Source: Candidatus Zixiibacteriota bacterium (GTDB lineage Bacteria; Zixibacteria; MSB-5A5; GN15; PGXB01). From it: DNA of 16,896 nucleotides. The notes beneath the pieces are model-generated. The model was not told the origin of the DNA and did not search any database. It saw only the letters and a list, made by a program, of their open reading frames with translations. The stretch's first letter is position 1. The number at the start of each line of letters is the position of its first letter. Shown one piece after another: positions 7,341 through 14,911 of the stretch. The stretch covers positions 166,337-183,232 of the forward strand of contig CP070766.1 in NCBI GenBank assembly GCA_020345705.1. Direction: 5' to 3'. The position numbers and the translations under genes were made by a program.

Positions 7341-8056
7341 CAGTCCTTCCCCCGATATGTCCCTCTGGTTTTGAAACGCTGTTGCTGTTTCTGAAGATCC
7401 TTTTCGTCGTCCTGAAGGGCATTGAGAATACGTTCGGCATCCTCCTGCGACATTTCATCTTCATCCGTCGGCTGAGGTTGTTGCTGCTGCTGTTGCTGGT
7501 CCTGCTGCTGATCATCCTGCGGCTGAGGTTGTTCCTGCTGCTCTTGCTCCTGTTCCTGATTTTCCTGCTGATCCTGCTGTTGTTGCTGCTGCTGTTGTTG
7601 CTGCTGCTGCTCCGGTTTTATCTGCTCCTTGAGCATTTTCCGCGCCAGCTCCAGATTGTATTTGGCGTCCATATCGTCAGGATTAAGCTTCAAAGACTGC
7701 TGGTAGGCGAGTATCGCCTTTTCATAGTCACCCATACGATAGTACACGTTGCCCAGGTTATACTGCCCGGCCGCTTCCTTCATGACGTCATCGGTGGAAA
7801 AAGACTTTTGCAGCTTGTCCACCGCTTCTTCATACTTCTGCTCCCCATAAAGAGCGCTACCGACGTTGTAATAAAGCCCAGGGGTTTCCGGGCGTTCAAC
7901 CTCGGCCTGGTGATAATAATCCAGGGCTGTTTTGTAGTCGCCCTCTTTGAAGGCGGCGTTCCCCTTATCGACCATATCGGTGAAACTGTCCGCGACAGCC
8001 GCTACGGAAAAAGCCAGAAACAGCACCGCCGTAATTCGTGTAATTCGCTTCATCAT
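7337..8056 (-). CDS. batC: BatC-like TPR protein with glutamine-rich low-complexity region
   Basis: This 239-residue protein has a signal peptide (1-22, ending A-V-A-D). About three TPR repeats follow at 24-140 (A-F-K-E-G-D-Y-K-T-A-L-D-Y-Y, G-N-V-Y-Y-R-M-G-D-Y-E-K-A-I, S-L-K-L-N-P-D-D). A glutamine-rich segment (about 145-196) includes an uninterrupted run of 12 Gln (150-161). A conserved-looking C-terminus, Q-E-D-A-E-R-I-L-N-A-L-Q-D-D-E-K-D-L-Q, resembles the end of BatC-type proteins. Family role: a periplasmic TPR partner in the Bat system. Two ATGs are possible (8056 and 8053) behind GGAG at 8062-8065, and I give the longer. It begins 2 nt after the batB stop and overlaps batD by 4 nt. 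Confidence 0.87.
   Translation of the reverse strand: MMKRITRITAVLFLAFSVAAVADSFTDMVDKGNAAFKEGDYKTALDYYHQAEVERPETPGLYYNVGSALYGEQKYEEAVDKLQKSFSTDDVMKEAAGQYNLGNVYYRMGDYEKAILAYQQSLKLNPDDMDAKYNLELARKMLKEQIKPEQQQQQQQQQQQQDQQENQEQEQEQQEQPQPQDDQQQDQQQQQQQPQPTDEDEMSQEDAERILNALQDDEKDLQKQQQRFKTRGTYRGKDW
7344..7353 (-). promoter_or_regulatory. Shine-Dalgarno for the GTG start of batD
   Basis: The minus strand reads GGGGGAAGGA-CTG-GTG, within the last codons of batC. It supports the GTG at 7340. Confidence 0.65.
7478..7609 (-). repeat. CAG/CAA glutamine-codon microsatellite inside batC
   Basis: Gln codons interspersed with Glu, Asp, Asn and Pro cover about 132 nt (residues 150-193). The longest pure run is 12 codons at 7574-7609, mixing CAG and CAA in short blocks. 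Second and third runs of 3 and 7 Gln follow. Such a repeat is prone to in-frame length change by slippage. Confidence 0.85.
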
Positions 8057-8058
8057 GA

Positions 8059-9072
8059 TTACTCCGAATTTACTTTTTTTCTCTTTTCGGAGATAAACGC
8101 CTCCAGAACGATAAGTACTATTGCCAGAAACAACGGATACTGGAAACGGTCCTCATACTGCATCATGAGTTTCCCCTCCAGCTCCTTCTTTTCCATCTTG
8201 CTGATCTCGTCATAAACCTTATCCAGCTCCATCTCGCCTGCCGTGCCATGATAGTATTTTCCGCCGGTGGCCAGAGCGACCTTCTGCAGGGTCATCTCAT
8301 CCAGGGTAGTGACAATGACCTCGCCGGAATTGTCCTTCTTGTAACCGACCCTCTGTCCCTGACGATTATACATGGGAATCGGCTCGCCCACTGGTGATCC
8401 GATGCCGATGGGGAATATCTTGATGCCCTGTTTTCTGGCTTCCTCGGCGGCCTTAATCGGCTCCGTATTATGATCCTCTCCGTCGGTAAGGAGGATAAGC
8501 ACCTTGTGCTTCCGTTCTTTGGTCTCAAAGGCCTCCATGGCTTTTCTAACAGCATCGCCGACGGCCGTCCCCTGCTGCGGGATGAGGCCCACGTCGATCA
8601 CATCAAGAAATATCTCAGCCGCCGAATAATCAAGCGTCAATGGACACTGAATGAAAGCCTCTCCGGCAAATGCCACCAGCCCGATGCGGTCGCCCTGCAG
8701 CCGGTCCAGAATGCCCCGCACCTCCTGGGTGGCTTTGGAGATCCGATTCGGTTTCATGTCTTCGGCCAGCATCGAGTTGGAAACGTCGATGGCTACGATG
8801 ATATCAATCCCTTCCCGTTTCATCATCTCCATGTGAGTCCCGCACTGAAGTTGCGACAGGGTCAGGACAATAAAGAATCCTCCGACAAGCAGAATAGCCG
8901 CCTTGCCGCCCTGACGAGCGAAAGAGATCTGCGGTGAGGTTTTGAGAAGAAGAAAGATGTCGCCGAAACGGGACAAGATCTTTTTCTTGCGATTTATCGC
9001 CCAGGCGAAAAAGATTGCCAGAGTCACGATAATTCCAATCAAGGCCAGGTTTTCAGGTGCCGCAAAGCGCAT
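8059..9072 (-). CDS. batB: BatB: von Willebrand factor A domain membrane protein
   Basis: From the ATG at 9072 the protein has 337 residues and starts M-R-F-A-A-P-E-N-L, like BatA/BatB family N-termini. Transmembrane helices lie at about 8-26 and 58-76, with a VWA domain at about 89-290 and a third helix at 312-327. The metal-ion-dependent adhesion site is complete: D96-x-S98-x-S100, T169 (Q-G-T-A-V-G-D-A) and D197 (T-D-G-E-D). The frame extends to 9135, but that would overlap batA by 44 nt with arginine-rich non-family sequence, so I reject the longer start. The gap to the batA stop is 19 nt. Family role: an inner-membrane VWA protein with its metal-binding domain in the periplasm, probably partnering BatA. 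Confidence 0.93.
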   Translation of the reverse strand: MRFAAPENLALIGIIVTLAIFFAWAINRKKKILSRFGDIFLLLKTSPQISFARQGGKAAILLVGGFFIVLTLSQLQCGTHMEMMKREGIDIIVAIDVSNSMLAEDMKPNRISKATQEVRGILDRLQGDRIGLVAFAGEAFIQCPLTLDYSAAEIFLDVIDVGLIPQQGTAVGDAVRKAMEAFETKERKHKVLILLTDGEDHNTEPIKAAEEARKQGIKIFPIGIGSPVGEPIPMYNRQGQRVGYKKDNSGEVIVTTLDEMTLQKVALATGGKYYHGTAGEMELDKVYDEISKMEKKELEGKLMMQYEDRFQYPLFLAIVLIVLEAFISEKRKKVNSE

Positions 9073-9091
9073 AATCGTCTTGTTCCATCCC

Positions 9092-10135
9092 CTACGGTAT
9101 CTTTCTGAACAGCGTCTGCCCGAGAAACATCTCAAGCATCAGAAGTCCCAGGCCGAAGTAAACAAACATTGAGAACAGCTCTTTATATTGAACGTACTCT
9201 TTTACTTTAATCTCGGTCCTCTCAAGCTCGTCGATCTTGGTGTAAATATCTTCCAGCTCTTTCTCCGAGCGGGCCCGGAAGTACTTCCCGCCCGTCTTTT
9301 CCGCTATCTTGCGAAGGCCTTCCTCGTCGATTTCATTCGGCAGGTAAATGTACCTCTTGCCGAAAATCGGGTCATCGACCGGATACATGGCGTTACCGGG
9401 TTTGCCGACGCCGATAGTATATATTTTAACGCCCATCGTGCTGGCGATGGAAGCGGCGGTCAGGGGGTCAATCTCTCCGGCGTTGTTGACGCCGTCGGTA
9501 AGAAGAATAATCACCTTCGATTTAGATGGTGATTCCCGGAGGCGGTTGATGCTGTTGGCCAGGGCCATCCCGATGGCGGTTCCATCCTGAATCATTCCGA
9601 ATTTAACCTGCTCCAGAAAGCTCAGCAGAACGCCGTAATCGAGCGTCAGCGGGCACTGCGTAAACGATGACTGCGAGAAAACAACCAGGCCGATTCTGTC
9701 GCTGGTCCGTTTCTGCACGAATTTTTTTATTTCTTCCTTGGCAACGTGCAACCGGTTGTACGTCTGCGGCCGGTAGTCCTCGGCCTTCATTGAGCCCGAG
9801 ACGTCCAGGGCCAGCATGATATCGATTCCCTCCGTTGAGACTTCCCTGTTCTCGGTGCCCGCCTGCGGGCGGGCAAAGGCAATCACCAGGAGAATCACCG
9901 CCAGGATTCGAAAGGCCGGCAGGATGATGCGCAGTTTCTGGCGACCGGTTCTCGCCGACCGCCTGACTATCTGCAGATCGCTGTACTTGATTGTTGCCGA
10001 CTGCGTTTGCCTGTTCCTGAGGAGGAAGTAAATCATCACCGCAATCACGACCAGGCATATGCCGAAAATAGCCAGTGCCGGCACCGACAGCTCATGCTCA
10101 AACAGGGTTATATGAAAACCGGCGAATCTAAACAC
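9092..10135 (-). CDS. batA: BatA: von Willebrand factor A domain membrane protein
   Basis: This 347-residue protein has transmembrane helices at about 20-38, 70-88 and 322-340. A VWA domain spans about 103-305 with an intact MIDAS: D111-x-S113-x-S115, T186 (D-G-T-A-I-G) and D214 (T-D-G). The conserved family stretch S-F-T-Q-C-P-L-T-L-D-Y (157-167) recurs almost unchanged in BatB (F-I-Q-C-P-L-T-L-D-Y), so the two are tandem paralogs. The start is GTG at 10135, overlapping the preceding BatD-like gene by 8 nt, with a strong G-rich Shine-Dalgarno. Bat proteins are linked to aerotolerance and stress resistance in Bacteroides, Leptospira and Francisella, although the direct biochemical role is debated. 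Confidence 0.94.
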   Translation of the reverse strand: MFRFAGFHITLFEHELSVPALAIFGICLVVIAVMIYFLLRNRQTQSATIKYSDLQIVRRSARTGRQKLRIILPAFRILAVILLVIAFARPQAGTENREVSTEGIDIMLALDVSGSMKAEDYRPQTYNRLHVAKEEIKKFVQKRTSDRIGLVVFSQSSFTQCPLTLDYGVLLSFLEQVKFGMIQDGTAIGMALANSINRLRESPSKSKVIILLTDGVNNAGEIDPLTAASIASTMGVKIYTIGVGKPGNAMYPVDDPIFGKRYIYLPNEIDEEGLRKIAEKTGGKYFRARSEKELEDIYTKIDELERTEIKVKEYVQYKELFSMFVYFGLGLLMLEMFLGQTLFRKIP

Positions 10136-11141
10136 TGCTCCCCCCTGATGCCGTCGCGGCCGTCTCGGGAACCTGCACCGCCAGACGGCTCAGCTCCGCC
10201 TGACGGACTTGATCGATTATATTCACGGCCACCTCGTAATCCGCGTCAACCTTGTCCGCTTCCGGAACCAGCTTGGCAAACTTCACCAGGTCGGCATATT
10301 CCAGAAAGCCTTTCAGTGTATTATACAACGCTTCGCCAATATCCTTTTCAACAATCACCGACAGAAACTCATAAGTGGTCATGTCAAGAACCGGAATTTC
10401 ATAGATGCGCTGCAGGAAGGCGCGCACTATCTCCGTCAACTCGACATAGAACTGCTTGTATTCACCGGCTGCGGGATAATGTTTTTCCTTGAGAACGGCC
10501 AGACCTTCAAAGGCTATTTCCCAGGGTTCGCGAGTATCAATTGGGCCCGAGGTTTTGCCCCTCTTTCGACGAATTCTCCACCAGACAAAAAGCGCTGCTA
10601 TCACAACAATGACAGCGCTGCCAATCAGATAATACCACATCGAAAGGCCCGCCTTGAAATCAATCGGCCCCTTGATGTCGCGAATATCGGCGGTGTCGGC
10701 GGCATCGGCAAGAAGCGATTTGACTGTTATGGGAACCGGCTCGGAAATGAGAATCTTCATGGTGCTGTCGGCCAGCATGAATTCAATGGGGATGGGAGGT
10801 ATGATATAATCGCCGGTCGTAAACGTCGTCAGCGAGAAGATGCTTTCCGATTTGATTCGGCCGTCCTTCAATTCCATCTCGTCACCAACCGAGTAATCCT
10901 TCACGTCAAAGGCGCCGAGGTTGGCCCCCACCGGCGGAGGCGTCAGAATCAGGTCGCTGTCGTGAATGATGGTCAGGCGGTAGTTGATCAGGTCGCCGAT
11001 GTATATCTCCGCCTGATCGACCGACGTTTCGATCGTTATCCCGGGGGCGGATTTTACCGTATCAGGCGGAGCCGGTTCCTCGGCATAAGCCGTGGAAGTA
11101 CAGCACAGCATGATCAATATGATGTAATATGATTTCTTCAT
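10128..11141 (-). CDS. BatD-like membrane protein (second copy) with DUF4381-like cytosolic domain
   Basis: This 337-residue protein has a signal peptide (1-20, A-Y-A/E-E). One beta-rich periplasmic domain follows (about 34-141: I-E-T-S-V-D-Q-A-E-I-Y-I-G-D, then T-T-G-D-Y-I-I-P-P-I-P-I-E-F). A transmembrane helix lies at about 168-189, followed by a basic R-R-K-R stop and a helical cytosolic domain (205-320). That domain shows F231-Y232, T255 and A283-D284, aligning without gaps to the other two BatD-like proteins. It occupies the place of the hypothetical gene often found between DUF58 and BatA in bat operons. The ATG at 11141 has no clear Shine-Dalgarno and lies 33 nt after the foldase-like gene, so the start is less certain than most. 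Confidence 0.8.
   Translation of the reverse strand: MKKSYYIILIMLCCTSTAYAEEPAPPDTVKSAPGITIETSVDQAEIYIGDLINYRLTIIHDSDLILTPPPVGANLGAFDVKDYSVGDEMELKDGRIKSESIFSLTTFTTGDYIIPPIPIEFMLADSTMKILISEPVPITVKSLLADAADTADIRDIKGPIDFKAGLSMWYYLIGSAVIVVIAALFVWWRIRRKRGKTSGPIDTREPWEIAFEGLAVLKEKHYPAAGEYKQFYVELTEIVRAFLQRIYEIPVLDMTTYEFLSVIVEKDIGEALYNTLKGFLEYADLVKFAKLVPEADKVDADYEVAVNIIDQVRQAELSRLAVQVPETAATASGGSSV
10138..10146 (-). promoter_or_regulatory. Shine-Dalgarno for the GTG start of batA
   Basis: AGGGGGGAG, then CA, then GTG, lies in the last codons of the preceding BatD-like gene. It supports GTG at 10135 and translational coupling. Confidence 0.65.
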
Positions 11142-11174
11142 CTGTCACTGTGGTGCAATATCATTTGGAACATG

Positions 11175-12101
11175 CTACTTCACGTTTTCCTCGAATATCC
11201 TGACTTTCTCGACCACCGAAAGTCTCGCCACGTAGTCGGAAAAAGCCTGCTGTGCTTTCTCCTGCTGATAGTCAATCAAAACCTGAGTTTTGACTTCCTC
11301 GTACGACTTATCGCCGTATTTCATTTCTTTGTTGGCAAGGTAATAATTGCGGACGTCCGAGGTGTCGATATTTATCTCCGGCATGACGTTTTCAATGATG
11401 TACTTCTCAATCAGAAGCTGCTTCTCGAGCGCCTGTTTCTTGCTGATGATATCAGCGTCATCGTTAAATCCTTCGCGGACGGCCGCCCGATACATCAGCT
11501 CCATTCCGACAAACTGATTCAAGAAAGCCAGTTTGCCCTCTCGACCCAGAAATCGTCCCTGCGCCTCGGGAGGAAGACTTTGAATCTCATTGTCAATCTC
11601 AGACAGAAATATCGGGACCTCGCCGATCCTGGCTACTACCGTTTCGCCCTCATGAGCGGCATAGACCGAATCGATATTCACCGTCTTGTCCAGTTCACGT
11701 TTGGCGTCGACGATGCGGCCCATCTTTTCAAGACAGGCGATCAGATTCTTCCCCGCCTCATTATAGAACCCGGCCTCGGGATTCAAGGACCGCGCCTTGA
11801 TGTAATGGGCCGCTGCCTTCTCATAGTCGAAGAGATTATCGAAGTATGTCTTGGCGATCATATAATTGATATTGGCCCGCGTTTCGATGTCCAGGTCAGG
11901 ATCATCAAGAATCTTCGTGTATTCATCGATCGAGGCGGCGTACAGATTATTGTCGGCCAACTCACCGGCCAGGTTCTTCTCAATCTTATAATCTTTCTTC
12001 AGACTCCCTCCGGGCGAGGCAATGATGACATATAGCACAAGTATCAGCGTCGCCGCCGACACAACCAGGCTGATCAGCGAAATTGTCGATTTATTGCCCA
12101 T
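11175..12101 (-). CDS. Membrane-anchored TPR plus SurA/PrsA-like foldase protein lacking a rotamase domain
   Basis: This 308-residue protein has an N-terminal signal-anchor helix (about 7-28). TPR-like helices follow at about 42-140 (A-A-S-I-D-E-Y-T-K-I-L-D-D, Y-E-K-A-A-A-H-Y-I-K-A-R-S-L-N-P). Residues 155-257 resemble the chaperone N-domain of SurA/PrsA foldases: V-V-A-R-I-G-E-V-P-I-F-L-S-E-I, then G-K-L-A-F-L-N-Q-F-V-G-M-E-L-M-Y-R-A-A, then D-T-S-D-V-R-N-Y-Y. In foldases a ~95-residue parvulin domain would normally follow. Here the sequence goes straight to the C-terminal helix, S-Y-E-E-V-K-T-Q-V (266-274) through A-F-S-D-Y-V-A-R-L. I infer a holdase-type envelope chaperone, not an isomerase. 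It lies between DUF58 (14-nt gap) and the BatD-like gene, clearly in the operon. Confidence 0.78.
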   Translation of the reverse strand: MGNKSTISLISLVVSAATLILVLYVIIASPGGSLKKDYKIEKNLAGELADNNLYAASIDEYTKILDDPDLDIETRANINYMIAKTYFDNLFDYEKAAAHYIKARSLNPEAGFYNEAGKNLIACLEKMGRIVDAKRELDKTVNIDSVYAAHEGETVVARIGEVPIFLSEIDNEIQSLPPEAQGRFLGREGKLAFLNQFVGMELMYRAAVREGFNDDADIISKKQALEKQLLIEKYIIENVMPEINIDTSDVRNYYLANKEMKYGDKSYEEVKTQVLIDYQQEKAQQAFSDYVARLSVVEKVRIFEENVK

Positions 12102-12115
12102 AATCCATCTACACC

Positions 12116-13000
12116 CTAGCGCCGTTTCTCGCGCATGCTGAAAAAGTTCACCAACGGTTTAATATATGACTGGTTCGTGATTATCTGTATGAAATCAAGA
12201 TTCAAGAGCTTCAGCGCCCGGTTGAGGACGAAATTATCCTCCTCGGCTTTGGCGGCGAAATCCCGGCGGAACTGGGCCGAGGCGGTGTCAATCAGAAGAG
12301 TGTCACCTGACTCGGCATCCTCAAGTTCGATTAAACCGACGTTCTCGAATCTCAACTCACGAGGATCAGAAATCTTGACCGCGATGACGTCGTGCTTCTT
12401 GTTAGCTATCTGAAGAGGTTTCATGTAGTCTTCCGACAGGAAATCGGAAACCAGAAAAACCACCGACTTTTTCTTGATAACCCGGTTGAAATACTCAAGA
12501 GCGCCATGGATATCGGTTCCGGTACTTTCCGGTTTGAAATACAGGATCTCCCGCACCAGCCTGAGCACGTGCGCCCGTCCCTTTTTGGGCGGGATGAACT
12601 TCTCAATCTTGTCGGTGAAGATGATCATCCCGACTTTGTCGTTGTTCTTAATCGCCGAAAAGGCCAGGACGGCGCAAAGCTCGGCCGCGGCATCCTCCTT
12701 GAATCTTTCCTTGGTTCCGAAAGCACCGGACGAAGAGGCATCAACCAGAAAAATAACCGATAACTCGCGCTCTTCGCGAAATTTCTTGACGTGCGGGTAG
12801 CCGGTTCTGGCGGTGACGTTACAGTCGATGAGACGGATGTCATCGCCGGGCTCGTACTGGCGAACCTCCTCGAATTCCATCCCCTGTCCCTTGAAGGTCG
12901 AGTGGTACTCACCCGAGAAGAGATCGTTCACCAGCTTCTTGGTGCGGATTTCAATCCGCCTGATCTTCTTGAACAGCTCTTTTTGATCAATAACCGGCAT
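12116..13000 (-). CDS. DUF58 family von Willebrand A-like protein
   Basis: This 294-residue protein lacks transmembrane segments, so it is cytosolic. The DUF58 core is unmistakable: G-E-Y-H-S-T-F-K-G-Q-G-M-E-F-E-E-V-R-Q-Y at 30-49, then P-G-D-D-I-R-L-I-D-C-N-V-T-A-R (51-65). A VWA-like fold follows with D87-A-S89-S-S91, T160/T162 (S-T-G-T-D) and S185-D186-F, consistent with a metal-binding site. DUF58 proteins are regularly encoded next to MoxR ATPases and are thought to be their substrates or partners. The start is ATG at 13000, 8 nt after the moxR stop. I see no strong Shine-Dalgarno, so re-initiation from moxR translation is likely. Confidence 0.94.
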   Translation of the reverse strand: MPVIDQKELFKKIRRIEIRTKKLVNDLFSGEYHSTFKGQGMEFEEVRQYEPGDDIRLIDCNVTARTGYPHVKKFREERELSVIFLVDASSSGAFGTKERFKEDAAAELCAVLAFSAIKNNDKVGMIIFTDKIEKFIPPKKGRAHVLRLVREILYFKPESTGTDIHGALEYFNRVIKKKSVVFLVSDFLSEDYMKPLQIANKKHDVIAVKISDPRELRFENVGLIELEDAESGDTLLIDTASAQFRRDFAAKAEEDNFVLNRALKLLNLDFIQIITNQSYIKPLVNFFSMREKRR

Positions 13001-13008
13001 AGCTGTAG

Positions 13009-13998
13009 CTACGGCACTTCAATTGTGTCAAAAATCTTCGCGACGATGTCGTCGGAAGTCTTTTCCTCGGCTTCGGCTTCATAGGTAACTATGATACGAT
13101 GCCTGAGAACGTCGGGACCTATGGCCTTGATGTCCTCGGGTGTAATGTAACCTCTGCCGCGCAGGAAGGCATGAGCCTTGGCCGCAAGGTTCAAATAGAT
13201 GGTCGCCCTGGGCGAAGCCCCGTACGAAATCAAATCCGTGAGTTCGTCAAGACCGAACTTCTCCGGCTCGCGGGTGGCAAAGACGATGTTGAGGATATAT
13301 TCCTTGACTTTGTCGTCAACATAAATATCCGTCATTACCTTGCGGGCAGACAGAATATCCGCGGGCGAGACGACTCTTTCAGCCGCCGGATTTTGTCCGA
13401 CCGTCATGCGATCCATTATCGTCCGCTCTTCGACGGGCGACGGGTAGGTAATCTTCAGTTTCAGCATGAACCGATCCACCTGGGCTTCCGGCAGAGGGTA
13501 CGTTCCTTCCTGCTCAATCGGATTCTGGGTCGCCAAAACGAGGAACGGATTGTCAAGCGGATAGGTGCTGTCACCGATGGTCACCTGCCGCTCCTGCATC
13601 GCTTCCAGAAGAGCCGACTGAACCTTCGCCGGGGCTCGGTTGATCTCATCGGCCAGGATTATATTCGCAAAGATGGGCCCTTTCCTGACCGAGAAATCGG
13701 ACTTCTGGGGATTATAAATCATTGTCCCGATCAGGTCGGCAGGAAGAAGATCGGGCGTAAACTGTAACCGGCGGAATTGCGTGTCGATGGTATCCGACAG
13801 CGTCTTGACGGCAAGCGTCTTGGCCAGGCCGGGAACCCCCTCAAGCAGAACGTGCCCGTCAGCAAGAATGCCGACCAGCAGCCTTTCAATCATATATTTC
13901 TGTCCGACGATGACATTGCTTATCTGCGAAAGCAATTTCTCAATAAAGGCAGATTCCTTTTCAACAACCGCCTGGATTTCCTCAATGTCCTTGTGCAT
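13009..13998 (-). CDS. moxR: MoxR-family AAA+ ATPase
   Basis: This 329-residue cytosolic protein has Walker A G54-x-x-G-L-A-K60-T61 and Walker B I-I-L-A-D117-E118-I-N-R. The sensor-1 region is A-T-Q-N-P (156-160), followed by I-E-Q-E-G-T-Y-P-L-P-E-A-Q-V-D-R-F. A sensor-2 arginine follows in G-A-S-P-R-A-T. These are textbook MoxR features and the length is normal. The ATG at 13998 has GGAGG (14003-14007) four bases upstream. MoxR ATPases act as chaperone-like motors that activate or insert metal cofactors into VWA-protein complexes. The three VWA-type genes downstream fit that role. Which protein complex it matures is not evident. Confidence 0.96.
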   Translation of the reverse strand: MHKDIEEIQAVVEKESAFIEKLLSQISNVIVGQKYMIERLLVGILADGHVLLEGVPGLAKTLAVKTLSDTIDTQFRRLQFTPDLLPADLIGTMIYNPQKSDFSVRKGPIFANIILADEINRAPAKVQSALLEAMQERQVTIGDSTYPLDNPFLVLATQNPIEQEGTYPLPEAQVDRFMLKLKITYPSPVEERTIMDRMTVGQNPAAERVVSPADILSARKVMTDIYVDDKVKEYILNIVFATREPEKFGLDELTDLISYGASPRATIYLNLAAKAHAFLRGRGYITPEDIKAIGPDVLRHRIIVTYEAEAEEKTSDDIVAKIFDTIEVP

Positions 13999-14023
13999 TT
14001 TGCCTCCGATTTATCTTCAACAT

Positions 14024-14896
14024 TTACTTTTCGAAAAAACTCTCAATCTCTGTGACCAATCGTAATACGTCACCCGGCGAACCACCGCCGGGCGCAAATT
14101 TCTCCCTCTCGGCGTTCTCCAGCCAGGCCGCTATTTTCTCCTTACGCTCCATGGGGATATCGAGTTCATTCAACCCTTCAAGTATTAGTTTAGCGGTCTT
14201 GCCGGTAACGTCGAGTTTGTATTCCTCCGACAGATAGCTGGTTAGCAACTTATACAGCTTCGTGAAAAAGAGTTTCCGATCACTCTGCGCTTCACTTTTG
14301 ACAGCCTCAAATGCTTCCAAAAATTTCTCCCCGGCCGTTCGTGCAGGCTCGGCTTTCGGCGCTCGCCTTTTCCATAAGACCAGACCGACTGCCGCCGCCA
14401 ATACGATGAAAGCAGCCAGAATCATCCGTACAATCAGGGATAAACCGCCTTCTCCTTCGCTCGGCACCGGAGCGGCAATAAGGATTTTGAATTGCTGGGT
14501 CATCAGCTCGCCGGGAATCGAATCGGGCCAGGCGACATAATTCAGTACAATCGGCTCGATGACCCCGACGCCCGAGCCGGTCGGTCGGAGTGTATATTTG
14601 AACGTGCGCGTGGTTATATCCTGGTCCTGTTCAGTCGAGCTTGATATCGCCGAGCTGGTCCCGACGACCTGGAGGTTCTCGGTCTCGGGGAGAGGCAGAA
14701 GTCCGAACGAATAGCTGGTGATGTCCCCGATCCATTTGATTTCGACCGCCAGCGTGAGGCTGTCTTCAAAGGCGATGTCGGTTTTATCGACGCCACCGGA
14801 GAGACTTATCTCCTGGGCCGATACCGGAGCGGCGAACCGGAAGAGCAGTATGCCAAAAATGAATAAAGCTGTTTTCGTTATCTCTCTATTTCTCAT
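14024..14896 (-). CDS. BatD-like membrane protein (third copy), first gene of the bat locus
   Basis: This 290-residue protein has a signal peptide (1-27, ending V-S-A/Q-E). One periplasmic beta domain follows (about 29-142: S-G-G-V-D-K-T-D-I-A-F-E-D-S-L, then F-K-Y-T-L-R-P). A transmembrane helix lies at about 153-175, with a basic K-R-R stop. A cytosolic helical domain (186-290) carries F210-F211, T234 and A262-E263 at the same spacing as in BatD and the 337-residue BatD-like protein. It precedes moxR by 25 nt and lies behind a 115-nt intergenic region, so it probably opens the operon. The ATG at 14896 has no clear Shine-Dalgarno. I infer a reduced BatD paralog with a similar scaffold role; the function is unproven. 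Confidence 0.8.
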   Translation of the reverse strand: MRNREITKTALFIFGILLFRFAAPVSAQEISLSGGVDKTDIAFEDSLTLAVEIKWIGDITSYSFGLLPLPETENLQVVGTSSAISSSTEQDQDITTRTFKYTLRPTGSGVGVIEPIVLNYVAWPDSIPGELMTQQFKILIAAPVPSEGEGGLSLIVRMILAAFIVLAAAVGLVLWKRRAPKAEPARTAGEKFLEAFEAVKSEAQSDRKLFFTKLYKLLTSYLSEEYKLDVTGKTAKLILEGLNELDIPMERKEKIAAWLENAEREKFAPGGGSPGDVLRLVTEIESFFEK

Positions 14897-14911
14897 ACTT
14901 GGTAGGCTACA

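Noticed and set aside
7382..8215. 277-residue plus-strand frame with long leucine runs, looking like a membrane protein
   Set aside because: The leucine runs are the antisense reading of the CAG/CAA codons of batC. The frame also crosses the batC/batB junction, whose minus-strand genes have clear domains.
9073..9135. Longer BatB start overlapping batA
   Set aside because: The extra 21 residues are arginine- and cysteine-rich, come from the batA end read in another frame, and precede a typical M-R-F-A-A-P-E-N-L family start.
10209..11132. 307-residue plus-strand frame
   Set aside because: It is antisense to the 337-residue BatD-like gene, and its composition (rich in R, G, H, Q, without domain pattern) is that of a shadow frame.
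11172..12035. 287-residue plus-strand frame
   Set aside because: It mirrors the TPR/foldase gene almost exactly on the opposite strand. The minus-strand protein has a signal anchor and foldase pattern, the plus one nothing.
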